Of a stretch of DNA of 64,000 nt, positions 37,131-46,771 are shown one piece after another; the stretch's first letter is position 1, and the number at the start of each line of letters is the position of its first letter. A program made the translations under genes and the position numbers. This stretch comes from Streptomyces sp. CB02058 (GTDB lineage Bacteria; Actinomycetota; Actinomycetes; Streptomycetales; Streptomycetaceae). Under the pieces are notes generated by a model. That model saw nothing but the letters and a program-made list of their open reading frames with translations, ran no database searches and was not told where the DNA came from. The stretch spans positions 310,001 to 374,000 of the forward strand of contig NZ_LIPG01000002.1 of NCBI RefSeq assembly GCF_001905505.1, written 5' to 3'.

Positions 37131-40100
37131 GTGGCGGGCGCGGAGAAGCGGAGCGGGGAGAAACAGGGCTGGGGCCGGCGGCTGAGCGGATACGCGTGGC
37201 GCTACCGCCGCAATGTCGTGCTCGCCCTGGGTTCCTCGCTCGCCGGCATGGCCGTGATGGCCCTCGTCCCGCTCATCACCAAGGTGATCATCGACGACGT
37301 CGTGGGGAGCCACACCCGCTCCCTCGGCGTCTGGACCGGTCTGCTGATCGGCGCGGCCGTCCTCGTCTACGCCGCCACCTTCATCCGCCGCTACTACGGC
37401 GGCCGGCTCGCACTCGACGTACAGCACGATCTGCGGACCGAGATGTACGGCACCCTCACCCGGCTCGACGGGAAGCGGCAGGACGAGCTCTCCACCGGTC
37501 AGGTCGTCGGCCGTGCCACCAGCGACCTCCAGCTGATCCAGGGCCTCCTCTTCATGCTCCCGATGACCATCGGGAACATCCTGCTCTTCCTCATCTCCCT
37601 GGTGATCATGGCGTGGCTCTCGCTGCCCCTGACCCTCATCGCCCTCGCCGTCGCCCCCGCCCTCTGGTTCATCGCCCGCCGCTCCAAGGCCCGGCTCTTC
37701 CCCGCCACCTGGTACGCCCAGAGCCAGGCCGCGGCCGTCGCCGGAGTCGTCGACGGGGCCGTCTCCGGCGTCCGCGTCGTCAAGGGCTTCGGCCAGGAGG
37801 AGCAGGAGACGGGCAAGCTCCGCGAGGTCAGCCGCAGGCTCTTCGCGGGCCGGCTGCGCACCATCCGGCTGAACTCCCGCTACACCCCGGCGCTCCAGGC
37901 CGTCCCCGCGCTCGGCCAGGTCGCCATGCTCGCCCTCGGCGGCTGGCTCGCCACCCGGGGCGAGATCACCCTCGGCACGTTCGTCGCCTTCTCCACCTAC
38001 CTCGCCCAGCTCGTCGGCCCGGTCCGGATGCTCGCCATGGTCCTCACCGTCGGCCAGCAGGCCAGGGCCGGTGTGGAGCGCGTCCTGGAGCTCATCGACA
38101 CCGAGCCGTCCATGAAGGACGGCACCAAGGAGCTGCCCGCCGACGCCCCCGCGAGCGTCGAGTTCGACGACGTCCGCTTCGGCTACGCCGACGACCGCCC
38201 CGTCCTGGACGGCTTCTCCCTCACCATCGAGCCCGGCGAGACCGTGGCCGTCGTCGGCGCCTCCGGCAGCGGCAAGTCCACCGTCTCGCTCCTGCTCCCC
38301 CGCTTCTACGACGTGTCGCACGGTGCGGTCCTGGTCGGCGGCCACGACGTCCGGGAGCTGACCCAGGATTCGCTGCGGGCCGCCATCGGGCTCGTACCGG
38401 AGGACAGCTTCCTCTTCTCCGAGTCGGTCGGCGCCAACATCGCGTACGGATGCCCCGGCGCCGGCCAGGAGCAGATCGAGCGGGCCGCCCGCGCCGCCCA
38501 GGCGCACGGCTTCATCTCCGAGCTGCCCGAGGGGTACGACACCAAGGTCGGGGAACACGGCCTCACCCTCTCCGGCGGCCAGCGCCAGCGCGTCGCCCTG
38601 GCCCGCGCCATCCTCACCGACCCGCGCCTGCTGCTCCTGGACGACGCGACCTCGGCCGTCGACGCCCGGGTCGAGCACGAGATCCACGAGGTCCTGGCCC
38701 AGGTCATGGAGGGCCGCACCACCCTGCTGATAGCCCACCGCCGCTCCACCCTCGGCCTCGCCGACCGCATCGCGGTCCTCGACCAGGGGCGGCTCGCCGA
38801 CATCGGCACGCACGCGGAGCTGGAGCGCCGCTCCGCGCTGTACCGCAGGCTGCTGACCGACCCGGACGAGATGGGCGGCACCTCCCCGGGCCACCGGCCG
38901 GCGGCGGCCCCGGCGCCCGAGGACGACCGCGCGCTCCAGGAGGAGCTGGACGCCGAGTTCGACGCCGAGCGCGGTGTCACCCCCGAGCTGTGGATCCGCA
39001 AGGAGCAGCCGCGCGACAGGGCCGCCGCGGGCATGCCCGCCACGCCCGAGCTCCTCGCCCAGGTCGACGCGCTGCCGCCCGCCACGGACGTCCCGGCCAT
39101 CGACGAGGCGAGCGCGGTGCGCCCGGAGCAGTCCTACGGGCTGCGCAGGCTGCTGCACGGCTTCGGGGCCGCGCTGCTGGTGAGCCTCGGGCTGGTCGCC
39201 GTCGACGCGGGCATGGGCCTGCTGCTGCCCGTGCTGATCCGGCACGGCATCGACGACGGCGTCACGAAGATGGCGCTCGGCGCGGTCTGGGCGGCGGCCG
39301 GCCTCGGCCTGCTCGCCGTCCTCGTGCAGTGGGCGGCCCAGATCGGCGAGACCCGGATGACGGGCCGCACCGGTGAGCGCGTGCTGTACTCCCTGCGCCT
39401 GAAGATCTTCGCGCAGCTCCAGCGGCTCGGCCTCGACTACTACGAACGCGAGCTGACCGGCCGCATCATGACCAGGATGACGACGGACGTCGACGCGCTC
39501 TCGACGTTCCTCCAGACCGGCCTGGTCACGGCCTTCGTCTCCGTCGTCACCTTCTTCGGCATCACGGTCGTGCTGCTCGTCCTCGACGTCCAGCTGGCCC
39601 TGGTCGTCTTCGCCACGCTGCCGCTGCTGATCGTCGGCACGTTCTTCTTCCGCCGCAAGAGCGTCAAGGCGTACGAGCTCGCCCGTGAGCGCATCAGCGT
39701 CGTCAACGCCGACCTCCAGGAGTCCGTCGCCGGACTGCGGATCGTGCAGGCCTTCCGCCGCGAGCACGACGGCGCCGAGCGCTTCGGTGAGCGCAGCGAC
39801 CACTACCGCCAGGCCAGGGTGCGCGGGCAGTGGCTGATCTCCGTCTACTTCCCCTTCGTGCAGCTGCTCGCCTCGGTCGCGGCCGCCGCCGTGCTGATCG
39901 TCGGCGCGGGGCGCGTCGACGACGGCACGCTGACCACGGGCGCACTGGTCGCCTACCTCCTCTACATCGACCTGTTCTTCGCGCCCGTGCAGCAGCTCTC
40001 CCAGGTCTTCGACGGCTACCAGCAGGCCAGCGTCTCCCTCGGCCGCATCCAGGAGCTCCTGCGGGAGCCGACCTCCACGGCCGATCACGACGAGCCGCTG

Positions 40101-40886
40101 GACGTGACCTCGCTGCGCGGCGAGATCGCCTTCGAGGACGTGTCGTTCGCGTACGCGGGCGAGGAGGAGGCCCTCACCGGCATCGATCTGCGCATTCCGG
40201 CCGGTCAGACGGTCGCCTTCGTCGGCGAGACGGGGGCGGGCAAGTCCACGCTGGTCAAGCTCGTCGCCCGGTTCTACGACCCGACGAGCGGACGGGTCAC
40301 GGCGGACGGCACGGACCTGCGCCGCCTCGACAGGACGGCGTACCGGCACCGGCTCGGAGTCGTGCCCCAGGAGGCGTACCTCTTCGAGGGGACGGTCCGC
40401 GACGCCATCGCCTACGGACAGCCGGAGGCCACGGACGCCCAGGTGGAGGCGGCGGCCAGGGCGGTCGGCGCGCACGACATGATCGCGACGCTGGAGGACG
40501 GCTACCTCCACGAGGTCGCCGAGCGCGGGCGCAACCTCTCGGCGGGCCAGCGCCAGCTGATCGCGCTCGCCCGCGCCGAGCTGGTCGACCCGGACATCCT
40601 GCTGCTCGACGAGGCGACCGCCTCCCTCGACCTCGCCAGTGAGGCCCAGGTCAACCAGGCCACCGACCGGCTGGTGGGGCGGCGCACCACGCTGGTGGTG
40701 GCCCACCGGCTGACGACGGCCGCCCGCGCGGACCGGGTCGTGGTGATGGACCGGGGCAGGGTCGCCGAGGACGGCACGCACGACGAGCTGCTGGCCAGGG
40801 AGGGCGCCTACGCGCGACTGTGGCGGACCTTCATAGGGGAGGGCCTCGACGAGGGCATAGGGGAAGGCGCCCCGGCAGGAGTCTGA
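37131..40886 (+). CDS. Fused ABC exporter, two half-transporters in one chain
   Basis: A 1,251-residue TM1-NBD1-TM2-NBD2 protein. NBD1 has Walker A GASGSGKST (near residue 376), signature LSGGQRQR and Walker B LLLLDDATSAVD, where the catalytic Glu is Asp. NBD2 has Walker A GETGAGKST, a variant signature LSAGQRQ and Walker B ILLLDEATASLD with the normal Glu. One degenerate and one consensus ATP site are expected, as in heterodimeric exporters. Starts at GTG 37131 behind GGAGG. No adjacent resistance or biosynthetic gene; drug or lipid export is plausible. Confidence 0.9.
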   Translation: MAGAEKRSGEKQGWGRRLSGYAWRYRRNVVLALGSSLAGMAVMALVPLITKVIIDDVVGSHTRSLGVWTGLLIGAAVLVYAATFIRRYYGGRLALDVQHDLRTEMYGTLTRLDGKRQDELSTGQVVGRATSDLQLIQGLLFMLPMTIGNILLFLISLVIMAWLSLPLTLIALAVAPALWFIARRSKARLFPATWYAQSQAAAVAGVVDGAVSGVRVVKGFGQEEQETGKLREVSRRLFAGRLRTIRLNSRYTPALQAVPALGQVAMLALGGWLATRGEITLGTFVAFSTYLAQLVGPVRMLAMVLTVGQQARAGVERVLELIDTEPSMKDGTKELPADAPASVEFDDVRFGYADDRPVLDGFSLTIEPGETVAVVGASGSGKSTVSLLLPRFYDVSHGAVLVGGHDVRELTQDSLRAAIGLVPEDSFLFSESVGANIAYGCPGAGQEQIERAARAAQAHGFISELPEGYDTKVGEHGLTLSGGQRQRVALARAILTDPRLLLLDDATSAVDARVEHEIHEVLAQVMEGRTTLLIAHRRSTLGLADRIAVLDQGRLADIGTHAELERRSALYRRLLTDPDEMGGTSPGHRPAAAPAPEDDRALQEELDAEFDAERGVTPELWIRKEQPRDRAAAGMPATPELLAQVDALPPATDVPAIDEASAVRPEQSYGLRRLLHGFGAALLVSLGLVAVDAGMGLLLPVLIRHGIDDGVTKMALGAVWAAAGLGLLAVLVQWAAQIGETRMTGRTGERVLYSLRLKIFAQLQRLGLDYYERELTGRIMTRMTTDVDALSTFLQTGLVTAFVSVVTFFGITVVLLVLDVQLALVVFATLPLLIVGTFFFRRKSVKAYELARERISVVNADLQESVAGLRIVQAFRREHDGAERFGERSDHYRQARVRGQWLISVYFPFVQLLASVAAAAVLIVGAGRVDDGTLTTGALVAYLLYIDLFFAPVQQLSQVFDGYQQASVSLGRIQELLREPTSTADHDEPLDVTSLRGEIAFEDVSFAYAGEEEALTGIDLRIPAGQTVAFVGETGAGKSTLVKLVARFYDPTSGRVTADGTDLRRLDRTAYRHRLGVVPQEAYLFEGTVRDAIAYGQPEATDAQVEAAARAVGAHDMIATLEDGYLHEVAERGRNLSAGQRQLIALARAELVDPDILLLDEATASLDLASEAQVNQATDRLVGRRTTLVVAHRLTTAARADRVVVMDRGRVAEDGTHDELLAREGAYARLWRTFIGEGLDEGIGEGAPAGV

Positions 40887-40988
40887 GCCCGTCCGCAACC
40901 TCAGGGGCCCCTTCTCGCGTCGTACACCCATGCGTACGTGTGTCTGAAGTGGGCCAGTGTGTTCGATGAGGCGGGCGGAGTGGGCGGT

Positions 40989-41429
40989 ATGGACGGCGCG
41001 ACGGGACCGGTGAGGTCCAGGAGACGGACGGGGCGGCTGTGGGCCGGCGGACGGCGCGCGGGAGCGGCGCTCGTCGTCCTCCCGCTGCTCGGAGCCCTCG
41101 GCCTGGTCCTGGGGCCCGCCGGAACGCCCTCCGCGCAGGCCGCCTCGGGCTGCTCCGGGCGGCTGGCCAAGACGGTGGCCTTCTCCACCGGCTCGCTGCG
41201 CGTCTACGAGACCCGCGCCTACGCGTGCGCCGTCGCCGTCGCCGGAAAGCCGGGCCAGCGCCGGCCGATGCGGGTGTCGCTCCAGCCGCGCGGGGGAAGC
41301 GCGGTCGTCGACAGCGGCAGGTTCACCCAGCTGGCCGGGCCGGTCAAGGTGCACGCCCTCAACCGGTGCGTCCGCGCGTCCGGTTCCGTCGGCGGCTCCT
41401 CCGCCTCCACCGGATGGATCCTGTGCTGA
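40989..41429 (+). CDS. Small exported protein, unknown function
   Basis: A 146-residue protein with a twin-Arg-like basic start (RSRRRTGRLWAGGRRAG), a hydrophobic core and a likely cleavage around PSAQAAS. The mature part (about 90 residues) carries four Cys (SGCSGR, YACAV, NRCVR, WILC) that could form two disulfides. The ATG at 40989 was chosen because the upstream part is not signal-like. Its function cannot be assigned. Confidence 0.65.
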   Translation: MDGATGPVRSRRRTGRLWAGGRRAGAALVVLPLLGALGLVLGPAGTPSAQAASGCSGRLAKTVAFSTGSLRVYETRAYACAVAVAGKPGQRRPMRVSLQPRGGSAVVDSGRFTQLAGPVKVHALNRCVRASGSVGGSSASTGWILC

Positions 41430-41506
41430 GGTGCAACTGGGTCTGGCGTGGCAGGTGTTGCCCCCGCTAGGTTCACGGCGACTGTCGTGAATCAAGGGGA
41501 GGGTGC

Positions 41507-42994
41507 ATGCGCAAGGCGCTCAGAGGCGTTCTGTCGCTCGCGGTGCTCATCGGCACAGTGAGTGCGACCGGGGCCTCGGCCGGTGCGGCCACCGCCGCGG
41601 AACCGGCCGCGAAGCAGAACAGCGGCTCGACCAGCAGCAGCAACGAGAGCGGCACCGAGGACATCAAGGACCGCATCCTGGCCATCCCGGGAATGAGCCT
41701 GATCGAGGAGAAGCCGTATCCCGGCTACCGCTACTTCGTCCTCAACTACACCCAGCCGGTGGATCACAAGCACCCGTCCAAGGGCACGTTCCAGCAGCGC
41801 GTCACCCTGCTGCACAAGGACACGAGCCGGCCGACGGTCTTCTTCACCAGCGGCTACAACGTCTCCACCAACCCCAGCCGCAGTGAGCCGACGCAGATCG
41901 TCGACGGCAACCAGGTCTCCCTGGAGTACCGTTTCTTCACTCCGTCCCGCCCGGCGCCCGCCGACTGGTCGAAGCTCGACATCTGGCAGGCCGCCAGCGA
42001 CCAGCACCGCGTCTTCACCGCGCTGAGGAAGATCTACTCCCAGAACTGGCTCTCCACCGGCGGCTCGAAGGGCGGCATGACGGCCACCTACTTCGAGCGC
42101 TTCTACCCGAAGGACATGGACGGCGTCGTCGCCTACGTCGCGCCCAACGACGTGAACAACACGGAGGACTCGGCGTACGACCGGTTCTTCGAGAACGTCG
42201 GGACGAAGGAGTGCCGCGACCGGCTGAACGGCGTCCAGCGCGAGGCCCTCGTCCGCCGGGAGCCGCTGGAGAAGAAGTACGAGGCGTACGCCGCCGAGAA
42301 CGGCCTCACCTTCAACACCGTCGGCACGCTCGACAAGGCCTACGAGGCCGTCGTCATGGACTACGTCTGGGCGTACTGGCAGTACAGCCTCCTCGCCGAC
42401 TGCGACTCCGTCCCGGCCGACGCCCCGAACGCCACCGACCAGGAGATCTGGGACTCCGTCGACGGCATCTCGGGCTTCTCCGCCTACGCCGACCAGGGCC
42501 TGAACACCTACACGCCGTACTACTACCAGGCGGGCACCCAGCTGGGATCGCCCGACATCGAGCAGCCCTGGCTCGGCGGCCTCAGCCGCTACGGCTACCA
42601 GCCGCCGCGTAACTTCGTGCCGCGCTCCATCCCGATGAAGTTCCAGCCCTCCGCGATGCGCGACGTCGACAGCTGGGTCCGGCACAACGCCACCCGCATG
42701 CTGTACGTCTACGGCGAGAACGACCCGTGGGGCGCGGAGCCCTTCCGCCTCGGCAGGGGCGCACGTGACAGCTACGTCTACACCGTGCCGGGCGGCAACC
42801 ACGGCTCCAAGGTCGCCGGTCTCGTCGCCGACGAGAAGGCCCGGGCCACCGCGGCCATCCTGCGCTGGGCCGGGGTCGCGCCCGCGGCCGTCCAGGCCGA
42901 TCCCACGCAGGCGAAGCCGCTCGCGAAGTTCGACAAGCGCCTCGACGTGAGGGACGCCGAACTCCGGCGCGAGCAGGGCACCCTGCGTCCCTAG
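41507..42994 (+). CDS. Secreted tripeptidyl aminopeptidase-like peptidase (PS-10, S37 family)
   Basis: A 495-residue secreted serine peptidase. The signal peptide runs to about residue 30 (ending GAATAAEP). The nucleophile is Ser187 in GGSKGGMT; the Asp is in ENDPWGAEP and the His in GGNHGSK. Long Tyr/Trp-rich middle region as usual for S37. The start has an AAGGGGAGG site. Likely cleaves N-terminal peptides outside the cell for nutrition. Confidence 0.92.
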   Translation: MRKALRGVLSLAVLIGTVSATGASAGAATAAEPAAKQNSGSTSSSNESGTEDIKDRILAIPGMSLIEEKPYPGYRYFVLNYTQPVDHKHPSKGTFQQRVTLLHKDTSRPTVFFTSGYNVSTNPSRSEPTQIVDGNQVSLEYRFFTPSRPAPADWSKLDIWQAASDQHRVFTALRKIYSQNWLSTGGSKGGMTATYFERFYPKDMDGVVAYVAPNDVNNTEDSAYDRFFENVGTKECRDRLNGVQREALVRREPLEKKYEAYAAENGLTFNTVGTLDKAYEAVVMDYVWAYWQYSLLADCDSVPADAPNATDQEIWDSVDGISGFSAYADQGLNTYTPYYYQAGTQLGSPDIEQPWLGGLSRYGYQPPRNFVPRSIPMKFQPSAMRDVDSWVRHNATRMLYVYGENDPWGAEPFRLGRGARDSYVYTVPGGNHGSKVAGLVADEKARATAAILRWAGVAPAAVQADPTQAKPLAKFDKRLDVRDAELRREQGTLRP

Positions 42995-43060
42995 GGAGCC
43001 TGCGTCCGGGCCGGGCCGGCTCCGGACGGACCGAAGTGGGCTGTGCGCGTGGGGTGTTGT

Positions 43061-43678
43061 TCACATCCGGCGGGCGCAGCCCACCGGTCTGTCCCCGCCC
43101 AGCCGCACATACAGGTCCGTCGTGTCCGGGCAGAGCGCGCGCCGGGCCACCGCCGAGGTGATCTCGAACTCCGGTGGCCGCCGGCCCGATCCGTCGCAGG
43201 CGGTCTCCCTGACCTCGCCCTCGCGGAAGCCGTGGACACAGTCCCCGACGACCGTCAGCGGACCCCCGCCCTGCCCGGGATCGCCCGGATGCGGGGACTC
43301 CAGATTGCGCATGCAGGCGTATCCGCGCGGCTGCCCGCCGGGGTCGCCGGGGGAGGGGCCGCCCCGCGAGATGTGCAGGACGAAGTCGGTCGTCGGCGGG
43401 CAGGGCGGTCCGGCCGAAGGGGCGCCCGTGTGACGGGCGAGCACCCGCGCCGCCGCCTTCTCGCTGCCGCACGACACCTCGCGGAACGCCTCGCCGCGCG
43501 AGCTGCAGTCGGCCGGCCCCAGGAACTCCACCCCGTAGCCCGAAGGCGCCGAGCCGTCCCCCGACCCGGTCGCGGGTGTGCTCGGGGTGCCCACGGGGTG
43601 CCGGCAGGCCGTCAGGGTCAGCGCGGCGGCGACGGGCAGCAGGACGCGCAGCACTGCCCCGACACGGCGCTTCTCCAT
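43061..43678 (-). CDS. Lipoprotein, unknown function
   Basis: A 205-residue protein with a signal ending in lipobox LTACRHP (Cys about 25), so it is predicted to be a membrane-anchored lipoprotein. The remaining sequence is Pro/Gly-rich with several Cys (DCSSRG, EVSCGS, YACMRNL, GDCVHGF, ETACDGS, RALCPD, GCARRM). Repeated Cys/Gly blocks look like a duplicated domain. No family recognised. The ATG at 43678 was chosen over a longer frame. Confidence 0.7.
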   Translation of the reverse strand: MEKRRVGAVLRVLLPVAAALTLTACRHPVGTPSTPATGSGDGSAPSGYGVEFLGPADCSSRGEAFREVSCGSEKAAARVLARHTGAPSAGPPCPPTTDFVLHISRGGPSPGDPGGQPRGYACMRNLESPHPGDPGQGGGPLTVVGDCVHGFREGEVRETACDGSGRRPPEFEITSAVARRALCPDTTDLYVRLGGDRPVGCARRM

Positions 43679-43778
43679 GGCTGCCCCCCGTACACGCCCC
43701 TGAGGACGTGCACCCAGCGTGACCCGCCGGGGCGGGCACACGCCAGGTGCACGGGGTGTTTTTAGCTCTTCGGGGTGG

Positions 43779-45635
43779 TCAGGCCGTGGGTGTGGCGTAC
43801 CTCCTGTACGACAGTCCGTAGCCGACCGGGTACAGCGCCTGCGCGGGAGCGTCCGCGCGCTGCACCGGTACCGGCAGCCTGCCCTCGGGCTCGGCCCGCC
43901 CCGCGATCACCCGGGCGGCGGCCCGGAGTTCGACATCCGTCCAGGAGTACGTGGCGAGGGCGGCGGTGAAGCCGGTCCCCGCCAGCTGGGCGATGTCGTA
44001 CGGATTGCGGATCGCCACGGTGATCACCGGGACCCCGGTCGCCGCCAGCGCGCTGACCAGGGTGCGCTGGGAGCTGGTCGCCGAGACGTTGTACGTGCCC
44101 ACGACCACGGCGTCCTTGCCCTGCGCCGCGGCCACCGCCTCGGCGATCTTCGCCTGGGTCGGAGCCGTGCCGGTGGACAGCGCGGTCGCCGCGAAGCCCA
44201 GCTCCACGAAGGCCCCGGCGAGGGTGGTCGTCGGGGGGCCGGTCGTGCCGGAGGGGGACGCGGGATCGGCGCCCACCACCAGGAGGTTCTTGTGGGAGCG
44301 GCGCGAGAGGGGCAGCAGCGCGCCGGTGTTGGCGAGCAGCGTGGTCGTCCGCTCGGCGATCCGGTCGGCGGCGGCGAGATGGGAGGGGATGCCGACGGTG
44401 CGGTCGACGCCCCGGTGGGTGACGTAGGGATCGCGGAACAGCCCGAGCTTCGCCTTCAGCCGCAGGATGCGCAGGATCGATTCCTCGATGCGGGCCTCGC
44501 TGATCTCGCCGCTCTTCACGGCGTTCAGGACGGCGGTCCAGGCGACCTTGAGGTCCGGCGGGTTCAGCAGCTGGTCGACCCCGGCGAGCAGCGCGAGGAC
44601 GGGGACGCGCTCGTCGCCGTACTTCGTGCGGACGCCCTCCATCCCCAGCGCGTCGGTGACCACCACGCCGTCGTAGCCGAGCTCCTCGCGCAGGATGCCG
44701 GTGAGGATCGGGCGGGACAGGGTGGCCGGGTCCTCGGACGGGTCCAGGGCGGGCACCACGATGTGCGCCGTCATGATCGAGTCGATGCCGGCGGCGACGG
44801 CGGCCCGGAACGGCGGGGCGTCCAGCTCGGACCACTGCTCGCGGGTGTGGTGGATCACCGGCAGGCCGGTGTGGCTGTCGGTGCTGGTGTCGCCGTGGCC
44901 GGGGAAGTGCTTGGCCGTGGCGGCGATCCCCGCGCTCTGATAACCCTTCACCTGCGCGGCGACCAGACCGGCCACGGAGTCGGGGTCGGAACCGAAGGAG
45001 CGTACGCCGATGACGGGGTTGGCCGGGTTGACGTTGACGTCCGCGTCCGGCGCGTAGTTCTGGTTGATGCCCAGCGCCGCCAGCTCGGTCCCGGCGATCC
45101 GGCCCGCCGTGCGCGCGTCGGAGCGGGAGCCGCCCGCGCCCAGGGCCATCGCGCCCGGCAGCAGCGTCGCGGGTTCGCCGACGCGGCACACGATGCCGTG
45201 CTCCTGGTCCGTGGAGACGAGGAGCGGCAGCGGGGTCGGCCCCGCGAGTCCGGCCCGCTGGATGCCGTTGGAGAGATCGGCGATCTGGTGCGGGTCGCGG
45301 GTGTTGTGCGCCCAGGCGAAGTAGATGATGCCGCCGACGTGGTACGTGGAGATCAGCTCGGCGGCGTCGCGTACCCCGATCTCGGCGAGGTTGGCATCGA
45401 TGTCCGCCTGGTCGGGCTCGGTGGCGGAGTGGCCGTACACCCGCATCACGAAGAGCTGGCCGACCTTCTCCTCCAGGCTCATCCGGGCGATGAGCCGCTT
45501 GAGGCCACTGTCCGGTGAGACGCCGGACGCGGCTGCCCGTGCCGTCCCGGGAAGGGCGACGGCGCCGGTCGCCGCGGCTGCGGCGGTTGCTGCGGTGGCG
45601 GTGAGGAGGGTGCGTCTGGAGGTGCGGTTGTGCAC
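43779..45635 (-). CDS. Exported GH3 beta-N-acetylhexosaminidase (NagZ-like)
   Basis: A 618-residue family 3 glycoside hydrolase. An N-terminal twin-Arg signal (TSRRTLLTAT) ends near AAAASG. The NagZ hallmark KHFPGHGDTSTDSH (D253, H255) and nucleophile D328 in VVVTDALGM are present; a C-terminal alpha/beta sandwich domain follows (about 400-618). Probably cleaves GlcNAc from muropeptides or chitin oligomers. It starts at GTG 45635 with a GGAAGGGG site. The region just upstream is A+T-richer than its surroundings and likely holds the promoter. Confidence 0.92.
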   Translation of the reverse strand: MHNRTSRRTLLTATAATAAAAATGAVALPGTARAAASGVSPDSGLKRLIARMSLEEKVGQLFVMRVYGHSATEPDQADIDANLAEIGVRDAAELISTYHVGGIIYFAWAHNTRDPHQIADLSNGIQRAGLAGPTPLPLLVSTDQEHGIVCRVGEPATLLPGAMALGAGGSRSDARTAGRIAGTELAALGINQNYAPDADVNVNPANPVIGVRSFGSDPDSVAGLVAAQVKGYQSAGIAATAKHFPGHGDTSTDSHTGLPVIHHTREQWSELDAPPFRAAVAAGIDSIMTAHIVVPALDPSEDPATLSRPILTGILREELGYDGVVVTDALGMEGVRTKYGDERVPVLALLAGVDQLLNPPDLKVAWTAVLNAVKSGEISEARIEESILRILRLKAKLGLFRDPYVTHRGVDRTVGIPSHLAAADRIAERTTTLLANTGALLPLSRRSHKNLLVVGADPASPSGTTGPPTTTLAGAFVELGFAATALSTGTAPTQAKIAEAVAAAQGKDAVVVGTYNVSATSSQRTLVSALAATGVPVITVAIRNPYDIAQLAGTGFTAALATYSWTDVELRAAARVIAGRAEPEGRLPVPVQRADAPAQALYPVGYGLSYRRYATPTA

Positions 45636-45761
45636 GTGAGCCCCTTCCGGTGCTGAAAGAAACTTCCAAGAAGGTACGGATATATGGAAAGTAACTACCA
45701 GTCAAGGGGGGCGGCCCGGGAAGGGGTGTGACACGCGGGGGCATGGGCGGGTTCGCCCGGC

Positions 45762-46721
45762 TCAGGACAGTCCGGCCCCCGCACCCCGGCCGCGCAGCAC
45801 CGACACCGCCGCGATGATCGCGGGCCGCCGCGCCGCCTCCGTGCGCCACAGGGCGTACAGCCTCCGCACCGGGACGGGGTCCAGCCGCACCGCGACCACC
45901 CCGGCCGGCAGCGGGCCCCGGCCCAGCCGGGGGATCATCGCCACCCCGAGCCCGGCCGCGACCAGGGCCAGCTGGGTGTGGTTCTCCTCCGCCTGGTGGC
46001 GGATGTCGGGCTCGTACCCCGCCGTCCGCAGCGTCCTTACGAGCCAGTCGTGGCACACCGTGCCGGGCGGCTGGCAGATCCAGCGCTCCCCGGCCAGCTC
46101 CTCCCTGCGCACCGCGTCCCGGCCGGCGAGCGGGTGCCCCTCCGCGACCAGCAGATCGCACCGGTCGTCACCGATCACCGCCTGCGCCACACCCTCCGGA
46201 GCGGGAAGCGGCGAGATGTCCCAGTCGTGGGCCACCGCGAGATCGATCACGCCCTTCGCCACCAGATCGACCGAGAGGTGCGGATCGACCTCGGTCAGCC
46301 TGGCGTCCAGCGACGGGTGCTCGCGCCGCAGCTCCGCCAGTACCCCGGGCAGCAGACCGCGCGCCGCCGAGGCGAACGCGCCGATGGACAGCCGGCCGGC
46401 CGGGAGGCCCCTGCGTTCCTCGAGCGTCGTCTCGGCCCGCTCGACGATCGCCAGCAGCTGCTGCGCGGTCTCCGCGAGGTGCAGGGCCTCCTCGGTGAGC
46501 GCCACTCCGCGTCCCCGCCGCTCCAGCAGCGTCGTGCGGGTCTCCCGCTCCAGCTTGGTGATCTGCTGGGAGACCGCAGACGCCGTGTAGCCGAGAGCGG
46601 CCGCCGCGCCCGCGACGGAACCGTGGACGGAGACGGCGTGCAGGGCGCGCAGCCGGGACAGGTCGAGCACCGGGACCTCCGGGCGAGCAGGGGAAGCGTT
46701 AGCAGTGCTCAATCCAACCAT
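45762..46721 (-). CDS. LysR-family regulator
   Basis: A 319-residue LysR protein with N-terminal HTH (LSRLRALHAVSVHGSVAGAAAALGYTASAVSQQITKLE) and a periplasmic-binding-like effector domain. It is divergent from the EamA transporter gene with a 50-base gap, the classic LysR target arrangement. The ATG at 46721 was chosen; a downstream GTG nearer the HTH is possible. Confidence 0.88.
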   Translation of the reverse strand: MVGLSTANASPARPEVPVLDLSRLRALHAVSVHGSVAGAAAALGYTASAVSQQITKLERETRTTLLERRGRGVALTEEALHLAETAQQLLAIVERAETTLEERRGLPAGRLSIGAFASAARGLLPGVLAELRREHPSLDARLTEVDPHLSVDLVAKGVIDLAVAHDWDISPLPAPEGVAQAVIGDDRCDLLVAEGHPLAGRDAVRREELAGERWICQPPGTVCHDWLVRTLRTAGYEPDIRHQAEENHTQLALVAAGLGVAMIPRLGRGPLPAGVVAVRLDPVPVRRLYALWRTEAARRPAIIAAVSVLRGRGAGAGLS

Positions 46722-46771
46722 GAAGAAATCCGCGCTGGTGCTACATGGTCCCGGCATCCGATGCTCGGTCC

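Noticed and set aside
37095..41495. A 1,466-residue open frame on the minus strand
   Set aside because: It is antisense to the ABC exporter, whose Walker and signature motifs are clear. No domain is seen in the antisense translation.
45640..45761. DasR site (dre) upstream of the GH3 hexosaminidase
   Set aside because: The A+T-rich region has only a weak half-match (TACCAGTCA) to the dre consensus; not enough to call.
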